A stretch of DNA of 64,000 nt from Enterococcus ureilyticus (GTDB taxonomy: Bacteria; Bacillota; Bacilli; Lactobacillales; Enterococcaceae), in the NCBI RefSeq assembly GCF_001730315.1, contig NZ_MIKC01000009.1, forward strand, positions 1 through 64,000, given 5' to 3'. Below are positions 55,874-64,000 of the stretch, in pieces (the first letter of the stretch is position 1; every line of letters begins with the position of its first letter). A program made the position numbers and the translations under genes. Under the pieces are notes generated by a model. It was not told the origin of the DNA. It worked only from the letters and a program-made list of their open reading frames with translations, and searched no databases.

Positions 55874-56597
55874 ATAACATCGCCTTCACTTCAGGTAAAT
55901 AATTGTTTTGGTCATCATAAGTAAACAATGGCGGCAAGACACGAAATCCTTCTTTTTTCCCTTGCTTGATCCCCTCAATCAATAAAGTATTCGCTTCTTT
56001 TCCGGCTTTAGGATAAATAAAACGAACACGTTTGGGTGCGACATCGGCAGATTCCATTGCGTGTAGAATGTCTAAAAAACGGTCAGGCCGATGAACCATG
56101 GCCAAACGTCCATTAGTTTTTAACAGTTTTGCAGAAACCTCAATGACTTCTGTTAGTGTTGTATATATTTCATGGCGAGCAATAGCTAAGTGCGGATTCG
56201 GATTTTTTTGGCTTGTTGGTAATTCTTTGAAATAAGGTGGATTACATAACACTAAATCAACAGAATCAGGTTTTACAGCAGTTGTTGCTAGTTTTAAATC
56301 TAGTTCAAGCATAGTCATTTGTTCTTCCAAATGATTTAATTGAATACTTCGTCTGCCCATATCTGCTAAGCGTTCTTGTAGTTCGATTTGGGTGATATGA
56401 GCGTTCGTTTTACGACTGGCAAATAAACCAACAGCCCCATTGCCAGCACAAAGGTCAACAATCTTGCCTTTTTTTGGATAGGCTGGGAAATTTGCTAGCA
56501 AGACAGCGTCGATCGAAAAAGAAAATACCTCTTTACTTTGGATGATTTGAATATCATTTGCAAATAATTGATCGATTCGTTCCCCTTTTAATAGCAT
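55863..56597 (-). CDS. tRNA1(Val) (adenine(37)-N6)-methyltransferase-like protein
   Basis: The product is 244 residues. The SAM motif is VDLCAGNGAVGLFASR and the amino-methyltransferase motif IV is LCNPPYFKE (N-P-P-Y). The first 30 residues (ERIDQLFANDIQIIQSKEVF) are typical of the TrmN6/YabB group. It probably methylates an adenine in tRNA; the exact target in Gram-positives is less certain. It overlaps the GIY-YIG gene, so the two are translated together; a GNAT gene lies 20 bp upstream on the same strand. Confidence 0.9.
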   Translation of the reverse strand: MLLKGERIDQLFANDIQIIQSKEVFSFSIDAVLLANFPAYPKKGKIVDLCAGNGAVGLFASRKTNAHITQIELQERLADMGRRSIQLNHLEEQMTMLELDLKLATTAVKPDSVDLVLCNPPYFKELPTSQKNPNPHLAIARHEIYTTLTEVIEVSAKLLKTNGRLAMVHRPDRFLDILHAMESADVAPKRVRFIYPKAGKEANTLLIEGIKQGKKEGFRVLPPLFTYDDQNNYLPEVKAMLYGN

Positions 56598-56617
56598 GTG
56601 TCATTCATTCCTTTTTT

Positions 56618-57034
56618 TCAGATTCGTTTGACTAAAAAATATTTTGTAGTACCTATGAAAGGTGTGTCCTTTAATTGACCAAATACTTGATAGCCATATT
56701 GTTCATAGAACGTTTTTGCTTGATAGTCTTGGGTATTGATTGTGATTAATTTAGTACCTGATGCACTCGCAAAGTCTTCTGCTTTTTTGAGTAGTTCAGT
56801 GCCATAGCCTTTGCCGCGATATTCTTTGTTAATTGCAAGTAATGAAATATGTGTCTCATTCATCCATTTATTGGCAGTGATACCTCCGATATAAAAATCA
56901 TTATCATATAAAGCTAAAGAGAATGGTGTATTTTCTTCTGCGGGGATATTTTTCTCTTCTTCTTGTTTTTCAGAAAGTAGCGCAATCAAATGTGTTTCAT
57001 TTTGGGCTTGATTCAGTTTTTTATACTCAATCAT
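56618..57034 (-). CDS. GNAT-family N-acetyltransferase
   Basis: The product is 138 residues. The acetyl-CoA loop is NKEYRGKGYGTELLKKAEDF (R-G-K-G-Y-G). The C-terminal YQAKTFYEQYGYQVFGQLKD is typical of the fold. ATG 57034 is chosen: CGGAGG lies eight bases before it, and the alternative TTG is two codons further upstream. The substrate is unknown. First gene of a likely three-gene operon with the methyltransferase and GIY-YIG genes. Confidence 0.82.
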   Translation of the reverse strand: MIEYKKLNQAQNETHLIALLSEKQEEEKNIPAEENTPFSLALYDNDFYIGGITANKWMNETHISLLAINKEYRGKGYGTELLKKAEDFASASGTKLITINTQDYQAKTFYEQYGYQVFGQLKDTPFIGTTKYFLVKRI

Positions 57035-57193
57035 GTACAAAACCTCCGATTATACAGTAAAGCTCTTTGATGGAACAGAAGATATCCTTATATTATACTA
57101 CAATTAGGATTAGAAGAAACCTGTGAAAAAGACTTGTCAAAAGCAACAGTTTTCGGCATACTTATAGCTAGTGAAAAGAAAGGAAGAAAAACC

Positions 57194-57814
57194 ATGTTTT
57201 TTACATTTATGCGTGGCGTTGTTCGGGTCGTTTTATTTATTATCAACGGCAATGCTCACTATGAAAAGAAAGACCGCATTCCTCAAAATGAAAATTATAT
57301 TTTAGTAGCACCTCATAGAACCTGGTGGGAGCCTTTGTACCTTGCTGTCGGTGGATCACCGAAAAAATTTAGTTTTATGGCGAAAAAGGAATTATTCAAA
57401 AATCCATTCTTAAGTTTTATTTTAAAACATGCCAATGCTTTTCCAGTCGATCGGGAAAAACCTGGTCCAAGTGCAATCAAGACGCCTGTCAAAACGTTAA
57501 AAAATACAGATTTAAGTTTAGTTATGTTTCCAAGCGGAACCCGTCATTCATCTGAGTTAAAAGGCGGCGTGGCCTTGATTGCAAAAATGGCTAAAGTTAA
57601 AATTGTTCCAGCTGTTTATCAAGGTCCACTAACGTTAAAGGATTTATTTAAACGGCGTCGGGTGACTGTTCGATTCGGTGAACCGATCGACGTCAGTGAT
57701 ATTGCTAAGATGGATAAAGAAGGCATTGCTGAGGTTGAGCGTAGAATGCAGGCGGCTTTTGACAGCTTGGATCAAGAAATCGATCCAAATTTTAAATATG
57801 AAGTGAAAGAATAG
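57194..57814 (+). CDS. 1-acyl-glycerol-3-phosphate acyltransferase-like (PlsC family)
   Basis: The product is 206 residues from ATG 57194 (AAAGGAAGA upstream); a TTG at 57134 would add 20 unsupported residues. The fold and order match PlsC: motif I APHRTWWEPLY, motif II around FPVDREKPGP, motif III MFPSGTRHSS and a Pro motif in KIVPAVYQGP. Motif I has H-x4-E where H-x4-D is canonical, and motif III has Ser where Glu is usual (FPEGTR). This subgroup is common in lactic acid bacteria, so the changes may be subgroup traits. It may act on lysophosphatidic acid or another acceptor. Confidence 0.82.
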   Translation: MFFTFMRGVVRVVLFIINGNAHYEKKDRIPQNENYILVAPHRTWWEPLYLAVGGSPKKFSFMAKKELFKNPFLSFILKHANAFPVDREKPGPSAIKTPVKTLKNTDLSLVMFPSGTRHSSELKGGVALIAKMAKVKIVPAVYQGPLTLKDLFKRRRVTVRFGEPIDVSDIAKMDKEGIAEVERRMQAAFDSLDQEIDPNFKYEVKE

Positions 57815-57841
57815 AAATCGCATAAGTATTTTGATTTTTTT

Positions 57842-57885
57842 AGCTTGGATGTAACTCGAAGAGTTATATTTCAGGCTTTTTTTTC
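57842..57885 (+). terminator. Terminator
   Basis: AGCTTGGATGTAACTC pairs with GAGTTATATTTCAGGCT with small mismatches, followed by eight T. Confidence 0.75.
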
Positions 57886-57972
57886 TTTCAGAAAATTTCT
57901 GTACGTTTGAACCATATATTTCTCCCTAAATTTGGTATAATAGTAAGAAGGACTTTTTTAGGTGGTGGAAAA

Positions 57973-59112
57973 ATGCGTTTTTTACATACAGCCGATTGGC
58001 ATATCGGTAAAAAATTACATGGGTATGATTTACTAGAGGAACAAGTGGATGCATTTCAGCAGATTTTGACTATTGCAAAAAAAGAACAAGTGGATGCAAT
58101 CGTCGTGGCAGGTGATCTATATGATCGCTCAGTTCCCTCAGTTGAAGCGATCGAAGTCTTCAATAAAATGATTATAGAAATGAATCTACAGGAAAAATTC
58201 CCAGTATTAGCGATTTCTGGTAATCATGATAGTAGTACACGTTTGGAAACCGGTGGTCCATGGTTTATTCAATCAAATTTTCATTTGAATACTCGCTTGG
58301 ATCAAGCTTTTCAGCCAGTAGAGATGGAGAATACTCAGTTTTTCTTATTGCCGTATTTTGAACCAATTTCAGCTCGTTTATATTTTGATAATGAAGAAAT
58401 TCGGACGATCGAACAGGCGATGAAAGAAGTTGTAACTGAAATGAAAAAACAATTCAAACCTGATATGAAACACGTTTTAGTCAGTCATTTTTTTGTAGCT
58501 GGCAGTGAAAAATCTGATTCAGAAACAAAATTAATGGTAGGCGGATTGGATACAGTACCCTTATCGTTACTAGAATCATTCGATTATGTAGCGTTAGGTC
58601 ATTTACACGGGAAAAATGCCTTACAAGCTGAAAATGCTCGCTATAGTGGTTCACCGCTGAAATTTTCTTTATCTGAAATGAATCAGAAAAAAGGGGTTTG
58701 GATCGTCGATACCAAAGCGAACGAAACGACCTTTGAATTTAAAGAAATCACACCATTAAGAAATGTGATACAAATCGAAGGTAGCTTCAAAGAACTAACA
58801 ACACAAGAATTTTACGAGTCGATCGATCGTGAGAATTATTTACATATTCAATTAACGGATCGTGCAGTGATTCCTAACATGATGAATCAACTAAGGAAAA
58901 TTTATCCACGAGTAATCGGTGTCGAACGTTTATTTGGAAGAGAAGTGCAACAAAAACACAATGAAACAAAAAAGGAAATCAAAACGTTAGCACCAAACGA
59001 ATTAGTCGCTCAATTTTTTTCTGATGTAACAGGAGAGGAACTGACGAGACAACAACAAGTGTGGATCAAAGAAAATCTAGCAGAAATCTATCAAGCAGAA
59101 AGAGGGAAATAA
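57973..59112 (+). CDS. sbcD: Exonuclease subunit SbcD
   Basis: The product is 379 residues. Metallophosphoesterase motifs are in order: HTADWHIGKK, GDLYDRSVPS, ISGNHDSSTR, LVSHFF and GHLHGKN. With SbcC it forms the Mre11-Rad50-type nuclease that opens hairpins and processes double-strand ends. ATG 57973 is chosen because the family N-terminus MRFLHTADWHIG begins there and AGGTGGTGGA lies upstream; an in-frame upstream start would add 22 residues. sbcC follows after one base. Confidence 0.95.
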   Translation: MRFLHTADWHIGKKLHGYDLLEEQVDAFQQILTIAKKEQVDAIVVAGDLYDRSVPSVEAIEVFNKMIIEMNLQEKFPVLAISGNHDSSTRLETGGPWFIQSNFHLNTRLDQAFQPVEMENTQFFLLPYFEPISARLYFDNEEIRTIEQAMKEVVTEMKKQFKPDMKHVLVSHFFVAGSEKSDSETKLMVGGLDTVPLSLLESFDYVALGHLHGKNALQAENARYSGSPLKFSLSEMNQKKGVWIVDTKANETTFEFKEITPLRNVIQIEGSFKELTTQEFYESIDRENYLHIQLTDRAVIPNMMNQLRKIYPRVIGVERLFGREVQQKHNETKKEIKTLAPNELVAQFFSDVTGEELTRQQQVWIKENLAEIYQAERGK

Positions 59113-59113
59113 G

Positions 59114-62100
59114 TTGAAACCTTTAACATTAGCATTGAAAAACTTTGGCCCTTATATTGCTGAAACAATCGACTTCAACAAGTTTGCAGATTCGTCTCTC
59201 TTTTTGATAAGTGGAAAGACGGGTTCAGGTAAAACGACGATTTTTGATGGGATGAGCTATGCTTTATTTGGTGAAAGTTCGGGGAAGTTGCGTCAAGGAA
59301 AGGAAATGCGCTCGACATTTGCTGATCCTTCGGAGCCTACAGAAGTCCATTTAACTTTTTCTCATGGAGACTATTTTTATGAGATCACAAGAAAACCAGA
59401 ACAAGAACTTTACAAAAAACGGGGTGAGGGAACGCGTACTCAAAGTGCTAAGATTTCATTGATTGTGAAAGATCATACCGGAAAAGAGCTTAGAGAATAT
59501 ACGAAACGCCGTGAAGTTGACACGTTTATTCAAGAATTATTGCACTTAGATGCTAATCAATTTGCTCAGATTGTTCTTTTACCTCAAGGGGAATTTAGAA
59601 CGTTTTTGATTGCAAATAGTAATGATAAAGAAAAAGTTCTTAGAAACCTGTTTGGCACTCAACTATATCAAACCTTAAATGAACAACTAAAAGTTCAATT
59701 AAAGACGGTCAATAAAGGAATCGAGGCAACGCAACAAATGATCCAAGCTAAATTAGATCAACTCTATTGGCAAGAGCCGTTGCAAAAAGAACTGGTTGTA
59801 GAGCAGCAATTAGTGTTACTAGATCAGCAACAAGAAACGATGCAAAATCAGCAAGCAATAGAAAAATCAGCATTAGCTGTATTACAAAAACAAAAACAAC
59901 AAAAGGAGCAAGAAAAGTTTGCTTTAGAAGAGCTAGCAAATGAATTTACCAAGCAAAATCAACTCAAAAAACAAAAGGAAGAACTTGATCAAGCAGCCGT
60001 GATGATCGAAGCGCTAAGAGCAGAAGAACAGCAACTGCAATGGGTACAAAAGCATCAAGGCTTGATTGAAAAGATCGATGAAAAAGTTAAATTGATTTCA
60101 ACCTATGAGCAAGAGCTGAAAAGCAATCGATCACAACAAAAAACACAGCAAGAATTATTTCAACAATTGGAACAAAAACAAAGTGAAAATGAACAACGAT
60201 CTGCTGAGATGCTAATAGCCAAAGAACAAGTAACAAGGCTGCAATTTCAAATTCCTTTATATGAAGAAAAGGAAAGTATAGACAGTACGATTGAAAAAAA
60301 TCATTTACTGTTAGAAAGTTTAACAAAGAAACTTACAGAGACAAAAGAAAAGCAGCAGAATGCGGAGCAAGCCTATCAACAAGAGCTTGTCGTGATAGAA
60401 GGAAAATCCCAAATCGAAAAAGAACAACTGACATTAGAACGGCATCGAGAACAATGGCTGATTTTTATAGATAATTGGGCAAAGAAAGAACAACTTGAAA
60501 CCAAAAAAAATAGCATTGTGGAGCAACTAGTTGTTAAGGATGCTGAACTAAAGGAAGCATCAGTCGAAAAAGAGACGATTTATGAACAAGTTGCGCAACA
60601 AAAAAGCCAATGGGCAAAGATGCAAATTAGTCGATTAAGTTTATTTTTAGTCGCTGGTGAACCTTGTCCTGTTTGCGGTTCTGTGGAGCATCCTAAACAA
60701 AATGAGCACCAAGAATTTACTTTAGAGGAAATTCAAGCTATCGAAAATCAGCTGAATGAAATCGAAAAAAGGGCTCAAAAACAAGAGGTAACAGTTGCCA
60801 AACTACAAGCTCAGTATACCCAAGTAAAGCTTACTGAACGAGAACTGCAGCAAGAACTGGCAGAACAAACACACAAAGTTGATTCGTTGTTTGAACAGTT
60901 ACAAGAAAAACAAATTATTACTCTAAAAGCACCAATCACTTCTGACGGTATCGAATCAGTAACAGCGAATTTACAGGCAACAGCGGCTAAGCTTGAACAT
61001 GAATTAGAACGAATTGAAATAGCCCAAAACAAGATAACTGAACTAGAAAAAGTATTGAAAGAGCAACAATTAGAGGTACAGGAACAAGAAAAAATCGTCA
61101 CTGAAAAGCAACTAGAACAAACAGCAAATGAGACAAAACTAAAAACAATTTCTGAACAATTGATCGATGAACAACTTTCCCTGGCTGAAATAACTGCAAC
61201 AAAACAACAGCTTGAACAACAGATCATAAACTGGGAAAAACAAAAACAAGAGCTCGACGAACAAATGGCGAAAGTGAAAGAGAGTCGATTATTGTTAAAA
61301 AATAGTGAAAAGCATCTTGTGAAAGAGCAAGATACAAATTTAACAGAGAAAATGTCATTAGAACAGCAATTGATGAAAGCAATTCAAGAATCGAGTTTCG
61401 AACTGGATGAAAATAGTGTGCGAATGTTATTAAAAGAAGTGACAAGACTAGACGCAATCAAAGAAGAACTAACAACTTTCGACAAAAAACAGGATCAGTT
61501 AGCATTTCAGTTGACTGAACTGGAGCAAAAGTTAGAAAATAAAGAGCAACCTGAGACAAACAGCTTGACGGATGAAATTGAACAATTGACAATTTCACTT
61601 CAAACGAAAGAAGCCAGATATTACCAACAACTAGAAAAAATCCAAGCCAATGAAAGCATTCAAAAACAAGTCAAAGAATTGATTACCTCAGTTGAACAAC
61701 AGTGGTCAGAAGTTACCGCATTGCACCAATTGGCTGCGACAGTCAACGGGGATAATCCAAGGAAAACTAGTTTGGAAAGATACGTTTTACAGACTTATTT
61801 GGAGGAAGTTTTAAAGGTAGCCAATCAACGTTTGGGGTTACTGACAAACAATCGCTACCAATTTGAACTGAATCAAGATTCTGGGAGTTACAAGAATCAA
61901 ACAGGACTTGAAATCAATGTTTACGATGATAATGCAGGCAGTACTCGCAGTGCACATACGTTATCAGGCGGTGAAAGTTTCATTGCCGCATTAGCCTTGG
62001 CGCTGTCTCTAGCGGAAGTGATTCAAGAGCAAGCAGGTGGTGTTTTGATTGAAGCCTTATTCATCGATGAAGGATTTGGTTCCCTAGATGAAGAAGCCTT

Positions 62101-62257
62101 AGAAATGGCAATGGAAGCTTTAGAAGTAATCGAAAACGAAGGAAGAATGATCGGTATTATTAGCCATGTAAGTGAATTAAAAGCAAGAATCCCGCAACAA
62201 CTACAAATCCAAACAAATGGAAATGGTCAGAGCCAAGTGACCTATCAAACGGCGTAA
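59114..62257 (+). CDS. sbcC: Exonuclease subunit SbcC
   Basis: The product is 1047 residues from TTG 59114. Walker A SGKTGSGKTT is near residue 35. Two long Gln/Glu/Lys-rich coiled coils (about 180-500 and 540-870) flank the zinc hook Cys518-Pro-Val-Cys521. The C-terminal ABC half has TLSGGESFIAALALALSLAE and Walker B ALFIDEGFGSLDEEALEMAM. It is the Rad50-like ATPase partner of SbcD. GAGGG lies within the last codons of sbcD. Confidence 0.95.
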   Translation: MKPLTLALKNFGPYIAETIDFNKFADSSLFLISGKTGSGKTTIFDGMSYALFGESSGKLRQGKEMRSTFADPSEPTEVHLTFSHGDYFYEITRKPEQELYKKRGEGTRTQSAKISLIVKDHTGKELREYTKRREVDTFIQELLHLDANQFAQIVLLPQGEFRTFLIANSNDKEKVLRNLFGTQLYQTLNEQLKVQLKTVNKGIEATQQMIQAKLDQLYWQEPLQKELVVEQQLVLLDQQQETMQNQQAIEKSALAVLQKQKQQKEQEKFALEELANEFTKQNQLKKQKEELDQAAVMIEALRAEEQQLQWVQKHQGLIEKIDEKVKLISTYEQELKSNRSQQKTQQELFQQLEQKQSENEQRSAEMLIAKEQVTRLQFQIPLYEEKESIDSTIEKNHLLLESLTKKLTETKEKQQNAEQAYQQELVVIEGKSQIEKEQLTLERHREQWLIFIDNWAKKEQLETKKNSIVEQLVVKDAELKEASVEKETIYEQVAQQKSQWAKMQISRLSLFLVAGEPCPVCGSVEHPKQNEHQEFTLEEIQAIENQLNEIEKRAQKQEVTVAKLQAQYTQVKLTERELQQELAEQTHKVDSLFEQLQEKQIITLKAPITSDGIESVTANLQATAAKLEHELERIEIAQNKITELEKVLKEQQLEVQEQEKIVTEKQLEQTANETKLKTISEQLIDEQLSLAEITATKQQLEQQIINWEKQKQELDEQMAKVKESRLLLKNSEKHLVKEQDTNLTEKMSLEQQLMKAIQESSFELDENSVRMLLKEVTRLDAIKEELTTFDKKQDQLAFQLTELEQKLENKEQPETNSLTDEIEQLTISLQTKEARYYQQLEKIQANESIQKQVKELITSVEQQWSEVTALHQLAATVNGDNPRKTSLERYVLQTYLEEVLKVANQRLGLLTNNRYQFELNQDSGSYKNQTGLEINVYDDNAGSTRSAHTLSGGESFIAALALALSLAEVIQEQAGGVLIEALFIDEGFGSLDEEALEMAMEALEVIENEGRMIGIISHVSELKARIPQQLQIQTNGNGQSQVTYQTA

Positions 62258-62274
62258 GCCTAGGAGGTGAGAGA

Positions 62275-64000
62275 ATGAAATGGAGTATTCCAGAACGAAT
62301 CGTTGAACGCGGTAGAGAGTATATGAAAGAAGGCCGGGTATTGTCCATCATTCAAGATCCAGAAAAGAAAATGTGGCATGCCGAGGTTTTAGGTAATGAA
62401 CTGTATCGGGTCCAATTAGATGGGACCGCAAAAGAAAATGATATTTGTGAATGTCCTTATTGGAAGGATCATGGTTATTGTAAGCATACTGTTGCAGTGG
62501 AGCTATCTTTAAGACAAAAAGGCACCTCGCGCATCATAAAAGAAGATCAACCAATTACATTTGAAAAACGTTCTTTATCTATCTCTGAAATGTTTACAAA
62601 AGGGTTTGCCAAACTGAACCAAGCAGAGGGGAAAAGTACGATTACACCGCTAACTGTGGAGTATATTGTTGATGTGATTGAAACCAATAGTTATTATCCT
62701 GAATTAGCTGTTTTAGGTGTTTCTTTACGATTGGGCTATCAAGGAGTCAAACCTAAAACCTATATCATTAAAAATATCGGAGAATTTTTTCAAACTTTTC
62801 AAAAGCAGGGGAGCTTCTTGATCAATAAGCAACATCACTTTGATTTAGTAAAAGAAGCGTTTACAATTGAGAACCAAGAATTATTAGAGCAATTAGCAGC
62901 AATTTATCAAACGAGTCAATTGTTAGGAGCTAATGGTATTCAAGTAAAAGGTAAAATTGATAAGCGCTATCTGGTGTTACCGATTGATCAAGGTCGATCA
63001 TTAATTGAAAAAATGAACAAAATTCCTTATTTTCAACTAAATGATGAAGGAAAGAAATACCGGCATTTATTGTTCACAAAAGGTATCTTACCTATCTTTT
63101 TCGATATTAGTAAACAACCGGATAATCGTTATATATTGCTGATCACAGATCAGCTCACAACATTTTTATCTCATTACCAGTGGGCCTTTAGCAAAGACAA
63201 AATTTTTACGGTTACTCAAGAGCAAGCTGGAATCTATACAACATTATTACAGTTACTAAAACGCGTGGAAAAACCTGAGATTGTCTATGAAAAAAATGAG
63301 TTATCTGACTTATTCGGCTCTGTTATTCCTTTATTGAAAAAAATAGGAACAGTAACTGTTAGTGAAGAGGTGACACAGGAAGTTGTGTATCATCCTTTAG
63401 AAACAATCTTTATTTTTCGCAAAATCAAAGGGATGATCAAAGTTCGTGTAGACTTTATGTATGGAGAAGTTGTGTTTTCGACGGATCAAGAACATTCTAT
63501 TGCCTCAGGAGCGAATCAAGAAGTCGTTCGTGATGCTAAGAAGGAACAAATGATTTTGGAACAACTAACGGCATTTGGCTATCAAAAAGAGTCAATTGGC
63601 TATGAAAAGACATTACCAGCAGGTGAACGTTTATATTATTTTTTTAAAGCAGAAATTCCAACGTTTCGTCGATTAGGAGAAGTTCGTATGGGCAAGAAGC
63701 TGCGGGAGCTGTATTTAGATGCCGCGCATCACCAACCGATGATTGAAGTTTCAGACTCTGATTCCTGGCTAGATGTCCGTTTTGATATCACAGGAATCGC
63801 CGAACAAGAAATTGATGCTGTTTTAGCCAGTTTATTGCGTAAAGATCGTTTTTATACTTTGGAAACGGGTGAGGTTCTCTCACTAGATTCAGAAGAATTT
63901 CAACAAACCAGTGAAGTCTTAACTATGCTAAGAAAAAATATGAAAAACGTTCAAGGAACGATACAGGTTCCAAGAAATCAAGGTTTGATGATCGAAAATA
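62275..64000 (+). CDS. SNF2-type helicase with SWIM zinc finger, N-terminal part
   Basis: The frame is open from ATG 62275 (GGAGGTGAG upstream) to the window edge, 575 codons without a stop, so the C-terminal part is missing. Residues about 1-90 contain a SWIM finger with ligands in CECPYWKDHGYCKH (C-x-C, C-x-H). The following 480 residues match the SNF2-associated region that precedes the helicase core in Firmicute SNF2 proteins, including RRLGEVRMGKKLRELYLDAA and DSWLDVRFDITGIAEQEIDA. The DEAD/helicase core should follow beyond 64000. It starts 17 bp after sbcC, so a DNA-repair operon with sbcDC is likely. Confidence 0.85.
   Translation, partial: MKWSIPERIVERGREYMKEGRVLSIIQDPEKKMWHAEVLGNELYRVQLDGTAKENDICECPYWKDHGYCKHTVAVELSLRQKGTSRIIKEDQPITFEKRSLSISEMFTKGFAKLNQAEGKSTITPLTVEYIVDVIETNSYYPELAVLGVSLRLGYQGVKPKTYIIKNIGEFFQTFQKQGSFLINKQHHFDLVKEAFTIENQELLEQLAAIYQTSQLLGANGIQVKGKIDKRYLVLPIDQGRSLIEKMNKIPYFQLNDEGKKYRHLLFTKGILPIFFDISKQPDNRYILLITDQLTTFLSHYQWAFSKDKIFTVTQEQAGIYTTLLQLLKRVEKPEIVYEKNELSDLFGSVIPLLKKIGTVTVSEEVTQEVVYHPLETIFIFRKIKGMIKVRVDFMYGEVVFSTDQEHSIASGANQEVVRDAKKEQMILEQLTAFGYQKESIGYEKTLPAGERLYYFFKAEIPTFRRLGEVRMGKKLRELYLDAAHHQPMIEVSDSDSWLDVRFDITGIAEQEIDAVLASLLRKDRFYTLETGEVLSLDSEEFQQTSEVLTMLRKNMKNVQGTIQVPRNQGLMIEN

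Overview
The window looks like a chromosomal segment of a low-GC Gram-positive bacterium of the order Lactobacillales, most likely Enterococcus but probably not E. faecalis itself. The evidence is protein similarity recalled by eye: UvrBA, RapZ-YvcK-WhiA, ClpP with a CtsR operator, a GlnP-type transporter with two substrate-binding domains, DUF1149, TrhO, OatA-like and MtlARFD proteins are all of enterococcal type. The window also carries an ilvD-ilvB-ilvN-ilvC-ilvA operon, which I do not expect in E. faecalis. No search could be run, so the genus is an inference.

Region 1 (1-8.2 kb) is accessory and decaying. It is AT-rich, almost entirely on the + strand, and made of small unrelated ORFs: membrane-anchored proteins, lipoproteins, a two-CxxC mini-protein, an HXXEE protein and two copies of a GGMG-motif family. 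Among them lie broken genes: a TfoX C-terminal domain, a SAM methyltransferase, an isochorismatase, a deoxyribosyltransferase-like protein and a DapA-family 5' stub. A short sequence built around CAAAAAGGATCGATAG recurs in front of most of these ORFs. Four copies are about 45 bp long and several are shorter. The layout resembles orphan immunity-gene arrays downstream of polymorphic toxins, but no toxin is visible here, so that reading is inferred.

Region 2 (8.2-20.5 kb) holds housekeeping and transport genes: a DUF3224 protein behind a LexA-like box, a zinc-ribbon membrane protein, an ACT-domain protein followed by a DUF711 protein, DUF1149, the cystine symporter TcyP, a metallo-beta-lactamase-fold hydrolase, a VOC protein, TrhO, an SLC13-type permease and a glutamine-type ABC transporter.

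Region 3 (20.5-32.6 kb) carries uvrB-uvrA behind an SOS-like box, rapZ-yvcK-whiA, a DsbA-like protein, clpP with a CtsR operator over its -35 element, and a TM2 protein.

Region 4 (32.6-39.6 kb) is the branched-chain amino acid operon. It is preceded by a CodY-like box, a strong promoter, an 18-residue leader peptide rich in Val/Leu/Ile codons, and an attenuator terminator.

Region 5 (39.9-50 kb) contains an OatA-like acyltransferase, a GNAT protein, a Nudix/winged-helix protein, bioY with a BirA-like operator, a CHY zinc-finger protein, and mtlA-mtlR-mtlF-mtlD with two inverted-repeat operator candidates. Region 6 (50-64 kb) contains telA/xpaC, a lipoprotein, nudF-mtnN-nicotinamidase, a GIY-YIG protein with TrmN6, a PlsC-like acyltransferase, sbcD-sbcC, and the first 575 codons of a SNF2-type helicase that runs off the end. 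No tRNA, rRNA, CRISPR array or complete insertion sequence was seen.
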